Shown here: positions 1 through 9,327 of the stretch, in pieces
How positions within the stretch are numbered: the first letter of the stretch is position 1
Layout: the number at the start of each line of letters is the position of its first letter
Assembly (NCBI GenBank): GCA_963850205.1
Contig: CAWKKJ010000012.1
Coordinates: 1 to 64,000 of the forward strand
Length of the DNA stretch: 64,000 nucleotides
Direction: 5' to 3'
Origin: JACVRW01 sp963850205
GTDB taxonomy: Bacteria > Actinomycetota > Thermoleophilia > Solirubrobacterales > Thermoleophilaceae
Notes under the pieces: generated by a model
Database searches by the model: none
What the model saw: the letters and a program-made list of their open reading frames with translations, nothing else
What the model was told of the DNA's origin: nothing
Position numbers and translations under genes: made by a program

Positions 1-775
1 CGCAGTCGGACCGCGACGCGCTCGTCGCGCGCCCGGCCTCGGCGCGACCGGGGCTGTCGACCGCGCGAACCTCGCGAGGGTGTGGCGCCACCGAAACCTC
101 GTGGTAGGCATCGCGGCCACCCTTTCGGCTGGGGTGATCGCGATCGGCGTGCTGGCAGGCCTCCGGAAGGATCTCCTACCGATGTGCTTCACCTCACGGT
201 TCCAGGTTCGTCTGTCCCGTGAACGTAGCGCCGGTGCCTCGGGGGGTTGACGTGGACGCCGTAGTCCGAGAGAACACCACGTCGTGGGACGTTGCGCTCA
301 TTGAGATCCTCGGCGCGTTGGCCGGCGCGCTGAGCATGGCGCTCAAGTCACCGGCCCTCGCGCGCCGCCCGCAGGTTTTGTGATGCCGCTGGGACTGCTG
401 AAGGTGGCCGGCGGTGCGCTGACGGCTTTGCTCGGCCTACTGATCCTGCGCGGTGAGCTCGTGCCTGGGCTGGCTGAATTCAACTCCTCGAATCAGGTCA
501 TCGCATGGGCGATCATTTTCGGCTTCGGGCAGCAACTGTTCACCCGGTACGTCGATGACTCCGTGAGGCGCTTGGAGGACGAACTGAGCGATCCCGGCAG
601 CCGTGGCGAGCCGGCTGGAGCTGGCGACGTGGTCACCTGGATGGACCAGTCGCTTCCACGCGTCATCCGCGAGGCGATTACGGGGGCTCGGTTGGTTAAT
701 TACTCCGGCTGGGTGACGGTTCGCGTGCTCGACGCCGTCGTGCAGTCCGCTCGATCCGCCGAAAGACAGAGAGGT
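1..775 (+). pseudogene. Multi-spanning membrane protein, frameshifted and cut by the window edge
   Basis: At least four hydrophobic helices can be read, but in three different frames: one near 92-160 (LVVGIAATLSAGVIAIGVLAG), one near 285-345 (VALIEILGALAGALSMAL), one near 395-470 (ALTALLGLLILRGELVPGL) and one near 495-555 (VIAWAIIFGFGQQLFTRYVDD). The last two are in frame from 380. After them comes a charged tail (DDSVRRLEDELSD). Frame changes occur near 200-250 and 370-380. I do not recognise the family. It runs directly into the CHAT reading frame downstream, so it could be the membrane anchor of that protein or a separate upstream partner gene. No start codon can be assigned. Confidence 0.4.
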
Positions 776-2480
776 GGCCCTCCTGCCGGGTCGGCCTTAC
801 ACGCTGCGGCTTACGCTCGGCTCCAAGGCCGAAAGCGGCCTTGCGATGCCGCTCGTGGTCGAAGACGGGATCGATGACCGGACCGCCGACTTCGAGATCG
901 CCCTCGACAGCAACGATTCCGAGCTTAGACGCCCCGCGCGGGTCGTCGTGCTGGAGACCCGGGAGGAAGGGCGGAGATTGACTTCCCCGTGAAGGTCGGA
1001 GGCGATCTGACCCATCGCTGGCTCTGGATCCGTATCGCGCAGCGGAACCAAGTGGTGCTCCAAGCCCAGCTCGGTGCCGGCAACGCGGCGCGAGCGGAAG
1101 GGGTGAATGCCGGAAACGGAAAGCATGTCCTCGCTTGCTTCGCTGACCTTCTCCGAGGGCCAGCCACTCAGGATCGAGTTTGCCTTCCTCTCGGGAGATC
1201 CGGTGGAGCCGATCGAGATCTACGACGCCCGTTCCATCAGAGAGGCCTGGATCGAGCCGGGCGGGCGCTGGAGGATCTCGTCGTGCAGGCTCCTGGGAGG
1301 ACGGACGAGTCGGGAGAGCTTTGGGAGCCGCTCTCCAATCTCCTGCTCAGCGGGCCGGGACCTCGGTCAGAGGCTGGCCGGGACAACGCGTCCGCCTTTA
1401 ACAAGATCCAGCGTGCGTTCACTAAGTCGCGTCGCGCGGCGTGGTCCGGATTCGATCCGGAGCAGATCCCCGTCGTTGAAGTGATCGCCCATGACATCGC
1501 CTTCCCGGTCGAGCTGCTTCCAGTCTTTCTGCCGACCTCGCCACTCTCGGCGATCCGCAATGACGCTGACCTCATGCGGACGGCGGAGCGCTTCCTTGGT
1601 TTTACGACCGTCGTCCGGCGCGTCGCTCCAGAACTCGCTGGAGCGTGTCGAACTCAGCGCAGCCACCCGACGCTCGCGATTCAGTTCATGCGCTACGTAG
1701 AGCGGGAGCCCCGAGGCTTCCTAAGGAAGAAGTCGAAACTGGGGCGCGGCTTCGTTGCTGAGCAGGCCTTCCAGCGTCTGCTCAAGCCACTGTCCGTCGA
1801 CGGCCCGTGGCCGACGAAGCAATTGTCGACGACGGAGGTCGTCCAGCGTCTCGTGGACGTCCTGTTCGACCCCAGCCAGACGCTGGGCGCCGACCCGCCC
1901 GCCCTAGGAGCGGCCGCGCTGGCCCACTTCGCCTGCCACCTCGAGACGCAGGACCGCTCGAGCGAGGACTTCGAACTCACCCTCTCGGACGAGGACGGCG
2001 ACCCGCTGGACCGTCCGCCTCAGCGACATCACGAACGGCTATGTCGAACGGGGAGAGGTCATCGAAGGCGAGGTTCCGGCGAGGGCCCCCGTGATCATGA
2101 ACGCGTGCGGCTCGTCGTCCGTCGACCCATGGTCGGCCCTCTCATTTCAGAAGTGGTTCATCAAGAACGATCATCCCGCTTACCTTGGGACGCAGGCCGC
2201 CATCCCGGATGAGATCGCCGCCAGTTACGCCGAGCTGCTCTATCAGTTTCTGCTTGGCGGCTTCTCACTGGGGGAGTCCGGGCCTTCTCGGCGTGATACA
2301 ACTGTTGCTGACCGCGGGGAGCCCGCTCGGTCTGCTCTACGTTCTGCACGGGAACGACCAGTTGGAGGTCAAGGTCAAGGACCGCGGGCTGCTGCCTTAC
2401 GGTTTCACGGACTGGAGCGCGAGCGCTCAGGCGGGCGTGAAGCGCTTGACGATGCCGTCCGCGAGTTGGCCGAATAGCAC
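690..2480 (+). pseudogene. CHAT-domain (caspase-like) protease, broken by several frameshifts
   Basis: An N-terminal beta-rich region reads PGRPYTLRLTLGSKAE and DFEIALDSND near 778-920. It continues in another frame (HRWLWIRIAQRNQVVLQ) from 1014 and is followed by a long stretch in one frame from about 1280 to 2000. The CHAT signature is clear. AHFACHLETQD near 1920-1953 holds the catalytic His. MNACGSSSVDPWSALSFQ near 2097-2150 holds the catalytic Cys after a frame change at about 2010-2090, followed by AYLGTQAAIPD. The tail (LYVLHGNDQLEVKV) lies in a third frame from about 2280. CHAT proteases are caspase-fold peptidases used in bacterial conflict and cell-death systems. At least four indels are needed to restore it: decay or sequencing error. 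Confidence 0.6.
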
Positions 2481-2930
2481 ACCGACAATTCCAGCGCCGA
2501 TCGCGACGCTGCCGTCGTTGTCGGCGATGAGACCCCACCGCTGCCAGCCGCTCAGCGGGACCGAGAGGCTCCAGATCGCAAAAGCGGCCGTCCCGAGCCC
2601 CGCCGAGGTCAGCACGACTCGGTCCACGGGTTTGCCGGCCGAGAAGGCGCCTCCGAGGACGAACAACGGTGTCGCCACGATCATCACCACGAGTAGCAAG
2701 ACCGACGGCTTGCCACCCGACGCGGCGATGGCTGTTACCCCCGGCACGTAGATCGCCAAGGTGTCGCCGGCATCGACTTGTGAGCCGATCCACGATGGCT
2801 GCGACGCCAGTGTCTCGCGCCGTCGTGGATCGCGTCCCCCGCGCGCGCTCCCGGCGGAGCGCGCCTCGGCGGGCGTCGCCGGCGCTGCGGCTGGCTCCGG
2901 TGACTCCAGTCCGATGCGCCATGCGCTCAC
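2427..2930 (-). CDS. Small membrane protein of unknown function
   Basis: This is an intact frame of 167 codons, convergent with the CHAT gene. It starts with a charged, Arg/Ala/Pro-rich cytoplasmic leader of about 50 residues, followed by SQPSWIGSQVDAGDTLAIYVPG. Three hydrophobic helices follow: SVLLLVVMIVATPLFVLGGAF, VVLTSAGLGTAAFAIWSLSVP and GSVAIGAGIVGVLFGQLADGI. It ends VKRFTPA. I recognise no family. It may belong to the surrounding protease-containing accessory module, since such modules often include small membrane proteins, but that rests on position only. The GTG/ATG choice at the N-terminus is uncertain. Confidence 0.55.
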   Translation of the reverse strand: MSAWRIGLESPEPAAAPATPAEARSAGSARGGRDPRRRETLASQPSWIGSQVDAGDTLAIYVPGVTAIAASGGKPSVLLLVVMIVATPLFVLGGAFSAGKPVDRVVLTSAGLGTAAFAIWSLSVPLSGWQRWGLIADNDGSVAIGAGIVGVLFGQLADGIVKRFTPA

Positions 2931-3123
2931 GCCATTAACCTCCGAACCACACTACACCCTGATAATCCCAGTGGCAATTGGGTTCCGGGAGCCCGGAGGC
3001 CTCGCCTGGCCCGCTGACGACGGATCGGCTATAGGACGCGGGAGAGGGTGGACCTGGCTCCAACCAGCCGCACACCTTCCATTGGCCACTGGCCAGGCTC
3101 GTAGCGTCTCTGACCCTCGCCGA

Positions 3124-3577
3124 ATGCTCGGTGGTCCGTGGTCTCTCGTGGCTCGCGAGACGGCCGCCACGATCATTCCCGTCTTGCTCCTCGTCCTCGC
3201 CGTCGAGCTGCGCTTCTTCCAGATCGGGAATCGCCAGCAGGTCTGGTTCTGTTTTTCCAACGCTACGCAGGTTATTCAAGCGCGACTTCTGGCGGTATGC
3301 GCGCGCCGAGGTCAAGCGTGGGGAATTCGCAACCCTCCATAACCTGCCACCTCATCTCCGTCGCCTGGTGATGGGCATGGTCCAGAGCTTCTACAGCTTC
3401 CTCTTGCTCGCCGTGATTGTCGCTGGTGAGTTCGCTGCTTTGCACTCCCTCGCGACCGGGGAGGCATCAGACGGAAACCCTCGATGGGTGACGGGGGCGC
3501 TTGTCACCGCACTTGTCGGCGTCGCCGTGTTGGGCATGGGGGCTGGGCTGGATGAGGCTTCCGAGCCGCCCGAGTAA
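3124..3577 (+). pseudogene. Small membrane protein with one frameshift
   Basis: The first helix reads AATIIPVLLLVLAVELRFFQI from the ATG at 3124. At about 3245-3270 the frame changes and continues LFKRDFWRYARAEVKRGEF, then two helices (SFYSFLLLAVIVAGEFAAL and WVTGALVTALVGVAVLGMGA), ending DEASEPPE. The overall length would be about 150 residues. The family is not recognised. It lies between the minus-strand membrane gene and the trypsin-like protease and is oriented tail-to-tail with the protease. Confidence 0.4.
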
Positions 3578-3639
3578 GCGTTCTTGCGCAGCGCAGAGGG
3601 GAGCGCAATCCCAGACCTGGGAACCAGAAAACGCGGGTC

Positions 3640-4495
3640 TTACGCGGAGTTCCAGCCCACCCCGTGACGATCAAGCATCTCGCAGACGTACTTCGCCGGG
3701 ACAAGTAGCGAGAGCCCTGCGTCCGCGCTGAGCGGCACGCCCTGAACCGGGCCTGGCTGCCCCCCAGCGACGACGCTCGTGAGCTTCCCAGCCACAAGTA
3801 CACCGACCACCGCCCCATCGTCTGTGGAGTAGGCGGGGCCGCCGCTGTTGCCCGGATTGCTCTGCACGTCCGCCAGAGACCGACAGGCGTCCGCATCTCC
3901 GGGATCGTCACCGTAGGCATCGCGGAAGATGGGGAACCTCGTCAAGGGCAACCTACCATGACGACGCAACGATGCCCTGATTCGTGACTAGCACCGTCTC
4001 GTCCAGGTATACCTTGAGACGGCGATGCCATCACCGTCGCGTGGACGCTCGGTCCGAATCACCGTAGGCCGGTAGAGCGGTTCCAGCGGCTGATCGTCGA
4101 TGACGTAGATCTCGCCGCCGACGCCCTCGCCGCGAAACGGATTAAACCCGTCGTATTCTCCAGCAGGGCGAGGTCGGTCGCGTCCTCTTCCAGGAGATCG
4201 AAGCCGACGCACAGGGGAGTTCGCGCGCATGTTCTCCGAGTTCGGATAGGCGAGTCCCACCCCCACGTGCACCTCGCCGGTGGGGAACTGAACGGCAACT
4301 CCGTACCCCCGCGACCACGTGTTGCGCGGTCACGACGTGTGCGTGCGCGCTGACGATGAACCCGGTACCGACCGGCCGACTTACCACCGTCCTGCCTCCA
4401 CGCTGGCGCAGGTCCTCCTCCGGGAGATTGCGGACGGTGATGGTGATCTGAACAACGCTCGGTCGCACCAGATCGATCACGTCCGGCAAATTCAT
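3640..4495 (-). pseudogene. Trypsin-like (S1-fold) serine protease, frameshifted
   Basis: The N-terminus MNLPDVIDLVRPSVVQITI is typical of HtrA/trypsin-like domains. The catalytic triad is visible across three frames: His in VVTAQHVVAG (near 4310-4330), Asp in EEDATDLALLE (near 4160-4190) and Ser in NPGNSGGPAYS (near 3830-3860). Downstream VVGVLVAGKLTSV completes the fold. At least two or three indels separate the pieces, so no intact protein can be made from the sequence as given. There is no signal peptide, which fits a cytoplasmic protease. Trypsin-like and CHAT proteases recur together in bacterial conflict modules, so pairing with the CHAT gene is meaningful. Confidence 0.6.
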
Positions 4496-4504
4496 CGGAC
4501 AACC

Positions 4505-4816
4505 CTACGCCGTCGAGCGCGACGCTGGGCGGCCGTCGTGCTCGACGGCAGCGGCAAGCAGAGCGGCACGCCCTCGCCCTCCGGGTCGCCGCCGTCTCGC
4601 AGAGGGTTCACGCGGTGGCGCCTCGACCCGATCCGTCGAGCCGCAAACGATGCAGCGCTCGCCCCACTGGCTTAGCACCCGCCGCCTGAACGTCGCAGCC
4701 CTGCCGCCCGAGCCTCGGCCCGGTGAGCGGCCTGACCTGCTCGGCTGACACCCCTTGCAGTAGGAGCCGGTCCGGGTCAGCGCGCCGCAGCGCAGGTATG
4801 GCCTCAGCGCGGGCAT
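4505..4816 (-). pseudogene. HNH-type endonuclease, frameshifted
   Basis: The start MPALRPYLRCGALTRTGSYC gives the first Cys pair of a zinc ribbon. CIVCGSTDRVEA follows, and in the alternate frame the sequence continues HRVNPLRDGGDPEGEGVPLC, which together match a small phage-type HNH nuclease (VEAH..NPL..GGD....LC). One indel near 4610-4625, in a GCGCCACCGCG run, separates the halves. The length, about 100 residues, is normal for these stand-alone phage HNH enzymes. It lies near the edge of the element beside the tRNA scar. Confidence 0.5.
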
Positions 4817-4960
4817 CGCGTGGCCCAGTTGTGGCCCAGACGCCCCGGTAGCGCCTCCAGGCGCAATGCGGGTCGGCATCGGCCGAGCACGCGCAATCCG
4901 TGTCCTGGAGCGGGATTCGTCGCCCTCGGTCCTCGGGCGGCGTTTTCGTCGGCGTCGGCG

Positions 4961-5009
4961 CCTCCCAAGCTAGGTGCTCCCGCGGGTTCGAAGCCCGTCG
5001 TCCGCTTCC
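4961..5009 (+). other. 3' half of a tRNA-Gly(CCC) gene: attachment-site scar
   Basis: The segment begins with an anticodon loop (CTCCCAA). It continues through a variable region to the T arm GCGGGTTCGAAGCCCGT and ends with CGTCCGC plus a T discriminator, the 3' acceptor strand that normally pairs with 5' GCGGACG of bacterial tRNA-Gly. The matching 5' acceptor, D arm and 5' anticodon strand are absent upstream: GCGGACG does not occur in the preceding 150 bases. No CCA is encoded. A tRNA 3' half without a 5' half is the classic product of tyrosine-integrase insertion. Confidence 0.6.
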
Positions 5010-5136
5010 GGCGAGATCGTCAGCAATGCCGCTTCGCGCAGCCATAGAGTTGTTCGGTGAGCGCCGAGGAGCCGCCGGGAGGTCGAGCTTCGTCGCAGGG
5101 CGGGAGCCTCGTGGTGCTGTGCCGCGCGCTAGGCGA

Positions 5137-5803
5137 TCAATCTCCCGCGGCGGCTGCGTCGCCGACGACGAGTGCGCTCGCCGCCTCGACCCGTCCTGCG
5201 GGGATCGAGCGGTCACCGGCTCGCAGGCGCCGAAGGGCGTCGATCTTGTCCTCACCGGTCACGAGCCAGAGCACCAGGCGTGCCTTGTTGAGCGTCGGAT
5301 AGGTCAGCGTCATGCGACGCCTGCCCTGGTAGACGTCGCTGAGGGCGGACGTCGCGATCCAAGACGTTCAGGACGGCATCGCCGGGGACGAGCGAGGCGG
5401 TGTGGCCGTCCGGCCCCAAACCCAGGTGGATGAGATCGAAGCTCTCCGGCAGCGAGCGAGCGTAGTCCGCCGCCGCTGCCTCGAGGTCGTGCGCGCCCAC
5501 CGGCATGGCCCGCACGTCGGCCGCTCCTCCGGGAGGGAGGCTCGCGTGCAGGTGTGTGAGGTTGCGGTCGGGGTCGCCGTCGGGCGCGACTCGCTCATCG
5601 ACCTGATAGGCCGTCACGTTCTCCCAGGGCATCGTCTCTGCCAGGTGGGCGAACATCGCCCACGGCGTATGGCCGCCGCTGACGGCGAACGTAAACCGAC
5701 CATGGTCGGCGACCGCCGCCGCCGCCCGTTCGGAAACGAACGCTGCCGCCCGCTCGGCGACGGCCCCGGCCTCGGGGAAGACCTCCAGCTGCAGCGCCGT
5801 CAC
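5137..5803 (-). CDS. pgl: 6-phosphogluconolactonase (one frameshift)
   Basis: This enzyme hydrolyses 6-phosphogluconolactone to 6-phosphogluconate in the oxidative pentose-phosphate pathway. The fold signature is clear: FAVSGGHTPWAMF (phosphate loop), YQVDERVAPDGDPDRN, then FDLIHLGLGPDGHTASLVPG. At about 5345 the frame shifts. The proper C-terminus (VYQGRRRMTLTYPTLNKAR, then LVLWLVTGEDKIDALRRL) continues in another frame to a TGA at 5137-5139. The total length is not a multiple of three, consistent with a one-base indel. It overlaps gnd by 4 bases (ATGA), so the two are co-translated. DevB-type family, about 222 residues when repaired. Confidence 0.85.
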
Positions 5804-6834
5804 GCTGCCTTCTCGTCGTGTCCGCCGAACTCCTTTCGCATCGCCGAGAGCAGCTTGTCGGCGAAGTCGTCAAGACCGCGCGACGAGAAGCGCGAGTTGA
5901 GTGCCGTCGTCAGGACAGGGGCGGGCACGCCGACGTCGATGGCGGCGATCGATGTCCATCGGCCCTCACCGGAGTCCGAAACGCGGCCCGCGAAATCGTC
6001 GAGCGTGGGTGACCCATGCAACGCCTCCGCGGTCAGATCCAGTAGCCAGGAGCCGATGACGCTGCCGCGTCGCCAGACCTCGGCCACCTCGGTCGTGTCG
6101 ATCTCGTACTGGTAGTACTCCGGGTTCTCCATCGGGGCGGTCTCGGCGTCCATCTCCTGCTGCCGCTTGCCCGCATCGGCGTTCTTGATGATGTTCAGAC
6201 CCTCCGCGTAGGCGGCCATGAGCCCGTACTCGACCCCGTTGTGCACCATCTTCACGAAGTGGCCGGCGCCGTTCGGACCGCAGTGGTAGTACCCGTGCTC
6301 CGACTGGGCAGGGTCCCCGGTTCGTCCCGGCGTTCGCGGCGCGTCGCCGACACCGGGCGCGACCGAGGCGAAGATCGGGCTGAGCCGGTCGACGACGTCC
6401 TTCTCGCCTCCGATCATGAGGCAGAAGCCGCGCTCGAAGCCCCAGACACCGCCGCTTGTCCCGACGTCGACGTGGTGGATGCCCTTCTCGCCGAGCTCGG
6501 CCGCATGTCGGATGTCGTCGTGGTAGTGCGTGTTGCCGCCGTCGATGATCGTGTCGCCCGGTTCGAGGATCTCGGCGAGGGAGGCGATGGTCTTGTCGGT
6601 GATCTCGCCTGCAGGCACCATCACCCAGACGGCCCGGGGCTTCTCGAGTTTCGAGGCGAAGTCCGCAAGCGAGGACGAGCCCGTCGCTCCGTCGGCCTCG
6701 AGCGCCTTCACCGCGTCGGGGAAGACGTCGTAACCAACGCAGCGATGCCCGTCGCGCATGAGGCGCCGGACGATGCCCGCCCCCATCCGGCCCAGGCCCA
6801 CCATTCCGAGTTGCATGGGAGTGTCTGTAGCCAC
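5800..6834 (-). CDS. gnd: 6-phosphogluconate dehydrogenase, decarboxylating
   Basis: This enzyme oxidises 6-phosphogluconate to ribulose 5-phosphate and CO2 with NAD(P)+. The Rossmann motif GMVGLGRMGAGIVRRL is at the N-terminus, GGNTHYHDDIRHA and GTSGGVWGFERGFCLMIGG are the substrate loops, and GAGHFVKMVHNGVEYG carries the catalytic Lys and Asn. With 344 residues it is the shorter, single-domain-tail (GntZ/YqeC-like) class rather than the 470-residue enteric class. This short class is usually NAD-dependent, which is family knowledge. It is the first gene of a two-gene unit with pgl. No zwf is in the window. Confidence 0.92.
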   Translation of the reverse strand: MATDTPMQLGMVGLGRMGAGIVRRLMRDGHRCVGYDVFPDAVKALEADGATGSSSLADFASKLEKPRAVWVMVPAGEITDKTIASLAEILEPGDTIIDGGNTHYHDDIRHAAELGEKGIHHVDVGTSGGVWGFERGFCLMIGGEKDVVDRLSPIFASVAPGVGDAPRTPGRTGDPAQSEHGYYHCGPNGAGHFVKMVHNGVEYGLMAAYAEGLNIIKNADAGKRQQEMDAETAPMENPEYYQYEIDTTEVAEVWRRGSVIGSWLLDLTAEALHGSPTLDDFAGRVSDSGEGRWTSIAAIDVGVPAPVLTTALNSRFSSRGLDDFADKLLSAMRKEFGGHDEKAA

Positions 6835-7191
6835 TTAGCTCCGTTCCAGTGTTGATATCGACGTGGTCACTCGCCGCGCCGCACCCTGCACCTCGTGCGC
6901 CTGCGGATGCCCAGATCGAGGACGCGTGGCGGCTCCTCGCGGCCTGCTTCGGCGTGCAGAGGCATCTCCTCGGCAAATTACACGGTCGGTGAGAGCCGAA
7001 TCAACATCACCAGCCGGCCTGGTGCAGGGTGGCGGGCCACACGGTCGATAGCGCCGTCGCGGACCCCGTGGCTCCGCGCGGTCCGCCGCGCGCGGCTTCG
7101 ACGGTCTTCGGGTTCCTAATGGCGTGAGTCGTCGTCGTGCTGCGCTGCCGACTGGTTCAAGACGCCACAAGGTGTCCGCTACGTTGGACAC
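6835..7191. other. Divergent intergenic region, 357 bp
   Basis: This lies between the divergently transcribed gnd and the PAP2 phosphatase gene. I see no convincing coding frame or RNA gene. It must carry both promoters, but I cannot place -35/-10 boxes with confidence. The only structured element is the inverted repeat at its right end, listed separately. Confidence 0.5.
7172..7191. promoter_or_regulatory. Inverted repeat abutting the PAP2 start codon
   Basis: GTGTCC (7172-7177) and its perfect complement GGACAC (7186-7191) are separated by 8 bases, and the right arm touches the ATG at 7192. No Shine-Dalgarno sequence is visible. It may be an operator or may lie in a leaderless start context; a short chance palindrome cannot be excluded. 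Confidence 0.35.
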
Positions 7192-8058
7192 ATGGACCGC
7201 CGCACCAAGACTCTGCTCTGGATGGTCGCCGGGTGCGCGTGCCTGTTCGCCCTGGTGGTGCTCGGCGCCTACGTCTGGGGCCCCGGACAGACCTTCGACA
7301 ACAAGGGCCTCGCCGGCTTCGTGAACGCGAACGACGGCTGGTTCCGCGAGCTCAACTGGCGCCTGACCGACCTCGGCGACCCGCCCCAGGTCGCGGGCAT
7401 CACGCTGGCTCTCGCCGCGCTTGCGCTCGTGCGCGGCCGCCCGCGCGTGGCCGTCACAGTCGTCGCCCTGGTCGCGGCGACCAGTATCTCGAGCCAGGTG
7501 CTCAAGGCGCTGCTGGCGCATCCGCGCTTCCCACCGATATTCACGCACGCGGTCGGCCCGGAGGCGCTGCCCAGTGGCCACGCGACCGCCGCGATGTCAC
7601 TCGCCCTCGCCGGCGTGCTTGCCGTTCCGCGGCGCGCTCGCCCGTTCGCGGCGCTGTTGGGGTCGCTGCTGGCGTTGGGGGTCGGAGGCGCGGTGATCGC
7701 CGTGGGGTGGCACTTCCCGAGCGACGTGATCGCCGGCTACCTGCTGGCGACCGGCTGGGCGCTGGCCCTGACGGCGGCGCTGTACGAGGCGGACCGGCGC
7801 TTCCCGGCTCGTGAACGATGGATGACCAGCGGGATCGCGCGCGCGAGCGACATGATCGCCACCGGCGGGGCCGCGCTCGTCGCCGCCGGCGCAACTGCCG
7901 TATGCGTCCTGGCCACGGCCGGCCTCCTGATCACCGACGCCGGCGCGGCGACCCGCTTCGCCGGCGAGCACACCGCCTTCGTCGTGGTGGCCGGGGGCCT
8001 CGCGTGGGCGGCGCTGGTGCTGCCGGCGGCCGTGACAACGGTCGCGCCGCGCGGGTAG
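7192..8058 (+). CDS. PAP2-superfamily membrane phosphatase
   Basis: This is an integral-membrane phosphatase that dephosphorylates lipid phosphates such as phosphatidic acid or undecaprenyl diphosphate. The three family signatures are present: KALLAHPR (KxxxxxxR type), PSGHA (with the catalytic His) and GWHFPSDVIAGYLLA (SRxxxxxHxxxD type, with His and Asp). There are about seven hydrophobic segments, including two after the catalytic core (ALVAAGATAVCVLATAGLL; AFVVVAGGLAWAALVLPA). The substrate cannot be read from sequence. It is monocistronic. Confidence 0.85.
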   Translation: MDRRTKTLLWMVAGCACLFALVVLGAYVWGPGQTFDNKGLAGFVNANDGWFRELNWRLTDLGDPPQVAGITLALAALALVRGRPRVAVTVVALVAATSISSQVLKALLAHPRFPPIFTHAVGPEALPSGHATAAMSLALAGVLAVPRRARPFAALLGSLLALGVGGAVIAVGWHFPSDVIAGYLLATGWALALTAALYEADRRFPARERWMTSGIARASDMIATGGAALVAAGATAVCVLATAGLLITDAGAATRFAGEHTAFVVVAGGLAWAALVLPAAVTTVAPRG

Positions 8059-8143
8059 CGCCGGCTCGGGTCGCCGCCGGTACTGCGCTGGAGGATCGGC
8101 GATCTGCTGGGCTTCCACGACCCGCAAACCGGGCTCGGCACGC

Positions 8144-9282
8144 TCAGAGGCCGACCTGGGCCCGCGTGGTCCCCATGCAGATCGCGTCGTGATACACGAC
8201 GTCAGTCGGCAGTGGAGGGACCGGCGGCGTATCGTCGCGATAGAGGCCCGTCTTGTAGTACGAGTGGTCCGACCGCGTCGTGATGTTGATCTTGCGTGTG
8301 CCGTTGTTGACCAGATCGCCGGGCTGGTTGTTGTCCACCAGCGGTTGGATCTGCGGCGTCTGACCTTGCGGCGCGTACCAGAGCTCGACGAAGCCGGTGC
8401 CGTTCTCGCCCGAGACCCAGTGGACGGTGATGTCGTACCACTGGTTGCGGGAGATCGCCGGGCTGGTCCGGTCGATGCGCGAGTCGTCGCCGTGCTGGAG
8501 CCGGAACCTCAGCGGGTTTCGCAACACCAACAGCGCGATGGCCGGCGAGCCCGAGTCGGTTGAGTGCCACTGGCGCACGATGCGCCACGCGGCATCGCTG
8601 AAGCCGCCGTCCGGGATCAGCCTCGACTGGCGGATCCAGCCCTCGTAGCCGTTCGGGAAGGCTTGATCGGTGCCGGAGCGGATCTCCGCGCGCTCTCCTT
8701 GCGCGGCCTCGTCACCGGCCTGCACCTCGAAGCGGCCGCTCCTGGAGCCCTGCGCCGCGAAGGCGGGAGACGACGTGATCCGGCCCGGGACCGCCTGCGC
8801 CACCGTGAGCCCGGGGGCCTGTGTGATGCCGCTCTCGAAGCTGTGCCACGTGTCGCCCGTGCAGGCCTGGGGTGTGGCGAACGCGTCGTACACCAGGTTC
8901 GAGGGCGGGCTGGCCGGGTTGAACACCGTGCCGTTCGCGTCCACGCACAGCACCGGGGAGTCGGGGTTCACCGAGTCGTTGCAGAGCCTGAACTGGTACG
9001 TCTCGCCCGGCATGAGCCCGGTGGCGTTCGCCGACAGCGGCACCGTCTGTGTGACGCCGCCGCAGTTGTACGGATCCGCGCACCTGTCCGTTGGAAGACG
9101 CCCGAGCGGCCGAACTCCCACCAGAAGTCACCCCGCTCGCCCGCGCTCGTGCAACGCCCCTTGCCGTTCAGCGTCGCGCTGGTCGCCGTGACGTTCGTCG
9201 CCGGGTCGGTCTGGCCCTCGCAGCCAACCGCGACCACGAGCACGATGGCGGCCAAGCTGATGAGCGAGATCTTCCTGAACAT
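8144..9282 (-). CDS. Secreted lipoprotein with polysaccharide-lyase-like jelly-roll domain (one frameshift)
   Basis: The start MFRKISLISLAAIVLVVAVG followed by Cys is a lipoprotein signal peptide. Next comes a fibronectin-like segment (NVTATSATLNGKG). A frame change near 9100-9110 is needed to continue into NCGGVTQTVPLSANATGL. The C-terminal 220 residues resemble the heparin-lyase-I-like fold (Pfam Polysacc_lyase type): WHSFESG, GRFEVQAGDEAAQGERAEI, IVRQWHS, NQWYDITVHWVSGENGTGFVELWY and the late KTGLYRDD. The region lacks an assignable substrate. The total length (1139) is not a multiple of three, confirming a one-base indel. Likely extracellular, acting on polymers. Confidence 0.6.
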
Positions 9283-9327
9283 GCGTGACTGGCGAGCGTC
9301 CCCGGAGCCCCTTGTAGCGTCCAGTTC

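Larger units (their letters stand above)
1..5009. mobile_element. Right part of a putative integrated element ending at a tRNA-Gly scar
   Basis: Everything left of the tRNA-Gly 3' fragment at 4961-5009 is accessory in character: broken membrane proteins, a CHAT protease, a trypsin-like protease and an HNH nuclease, all with frameshifts. To its right sit housekeeping pentose-phosphate genes. Elements that insert into a tRNA gene regenerate an intact tRNA at one end and leave a 3' tRNA fragment at the other. The fragment's orientation implies that the element extends leftwards, beyond the window start. No integrase gene is recognisable here, so it may lie outside the window or be destroyed. The boundary is seen in the sequence; that this is an element is inference. 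Confidence 0.45.

Noticed and set aside
4900..5012. A complete tRNA gene, or selenocysteine tRNA, ending at 5009
   Set aside because: The T arm and 3' acceptor fit tRNA-Gly, but no sequence within 150 bases upstream can form the acceptor, D arm and anticodon stem. Only a 3' fragment is supported.
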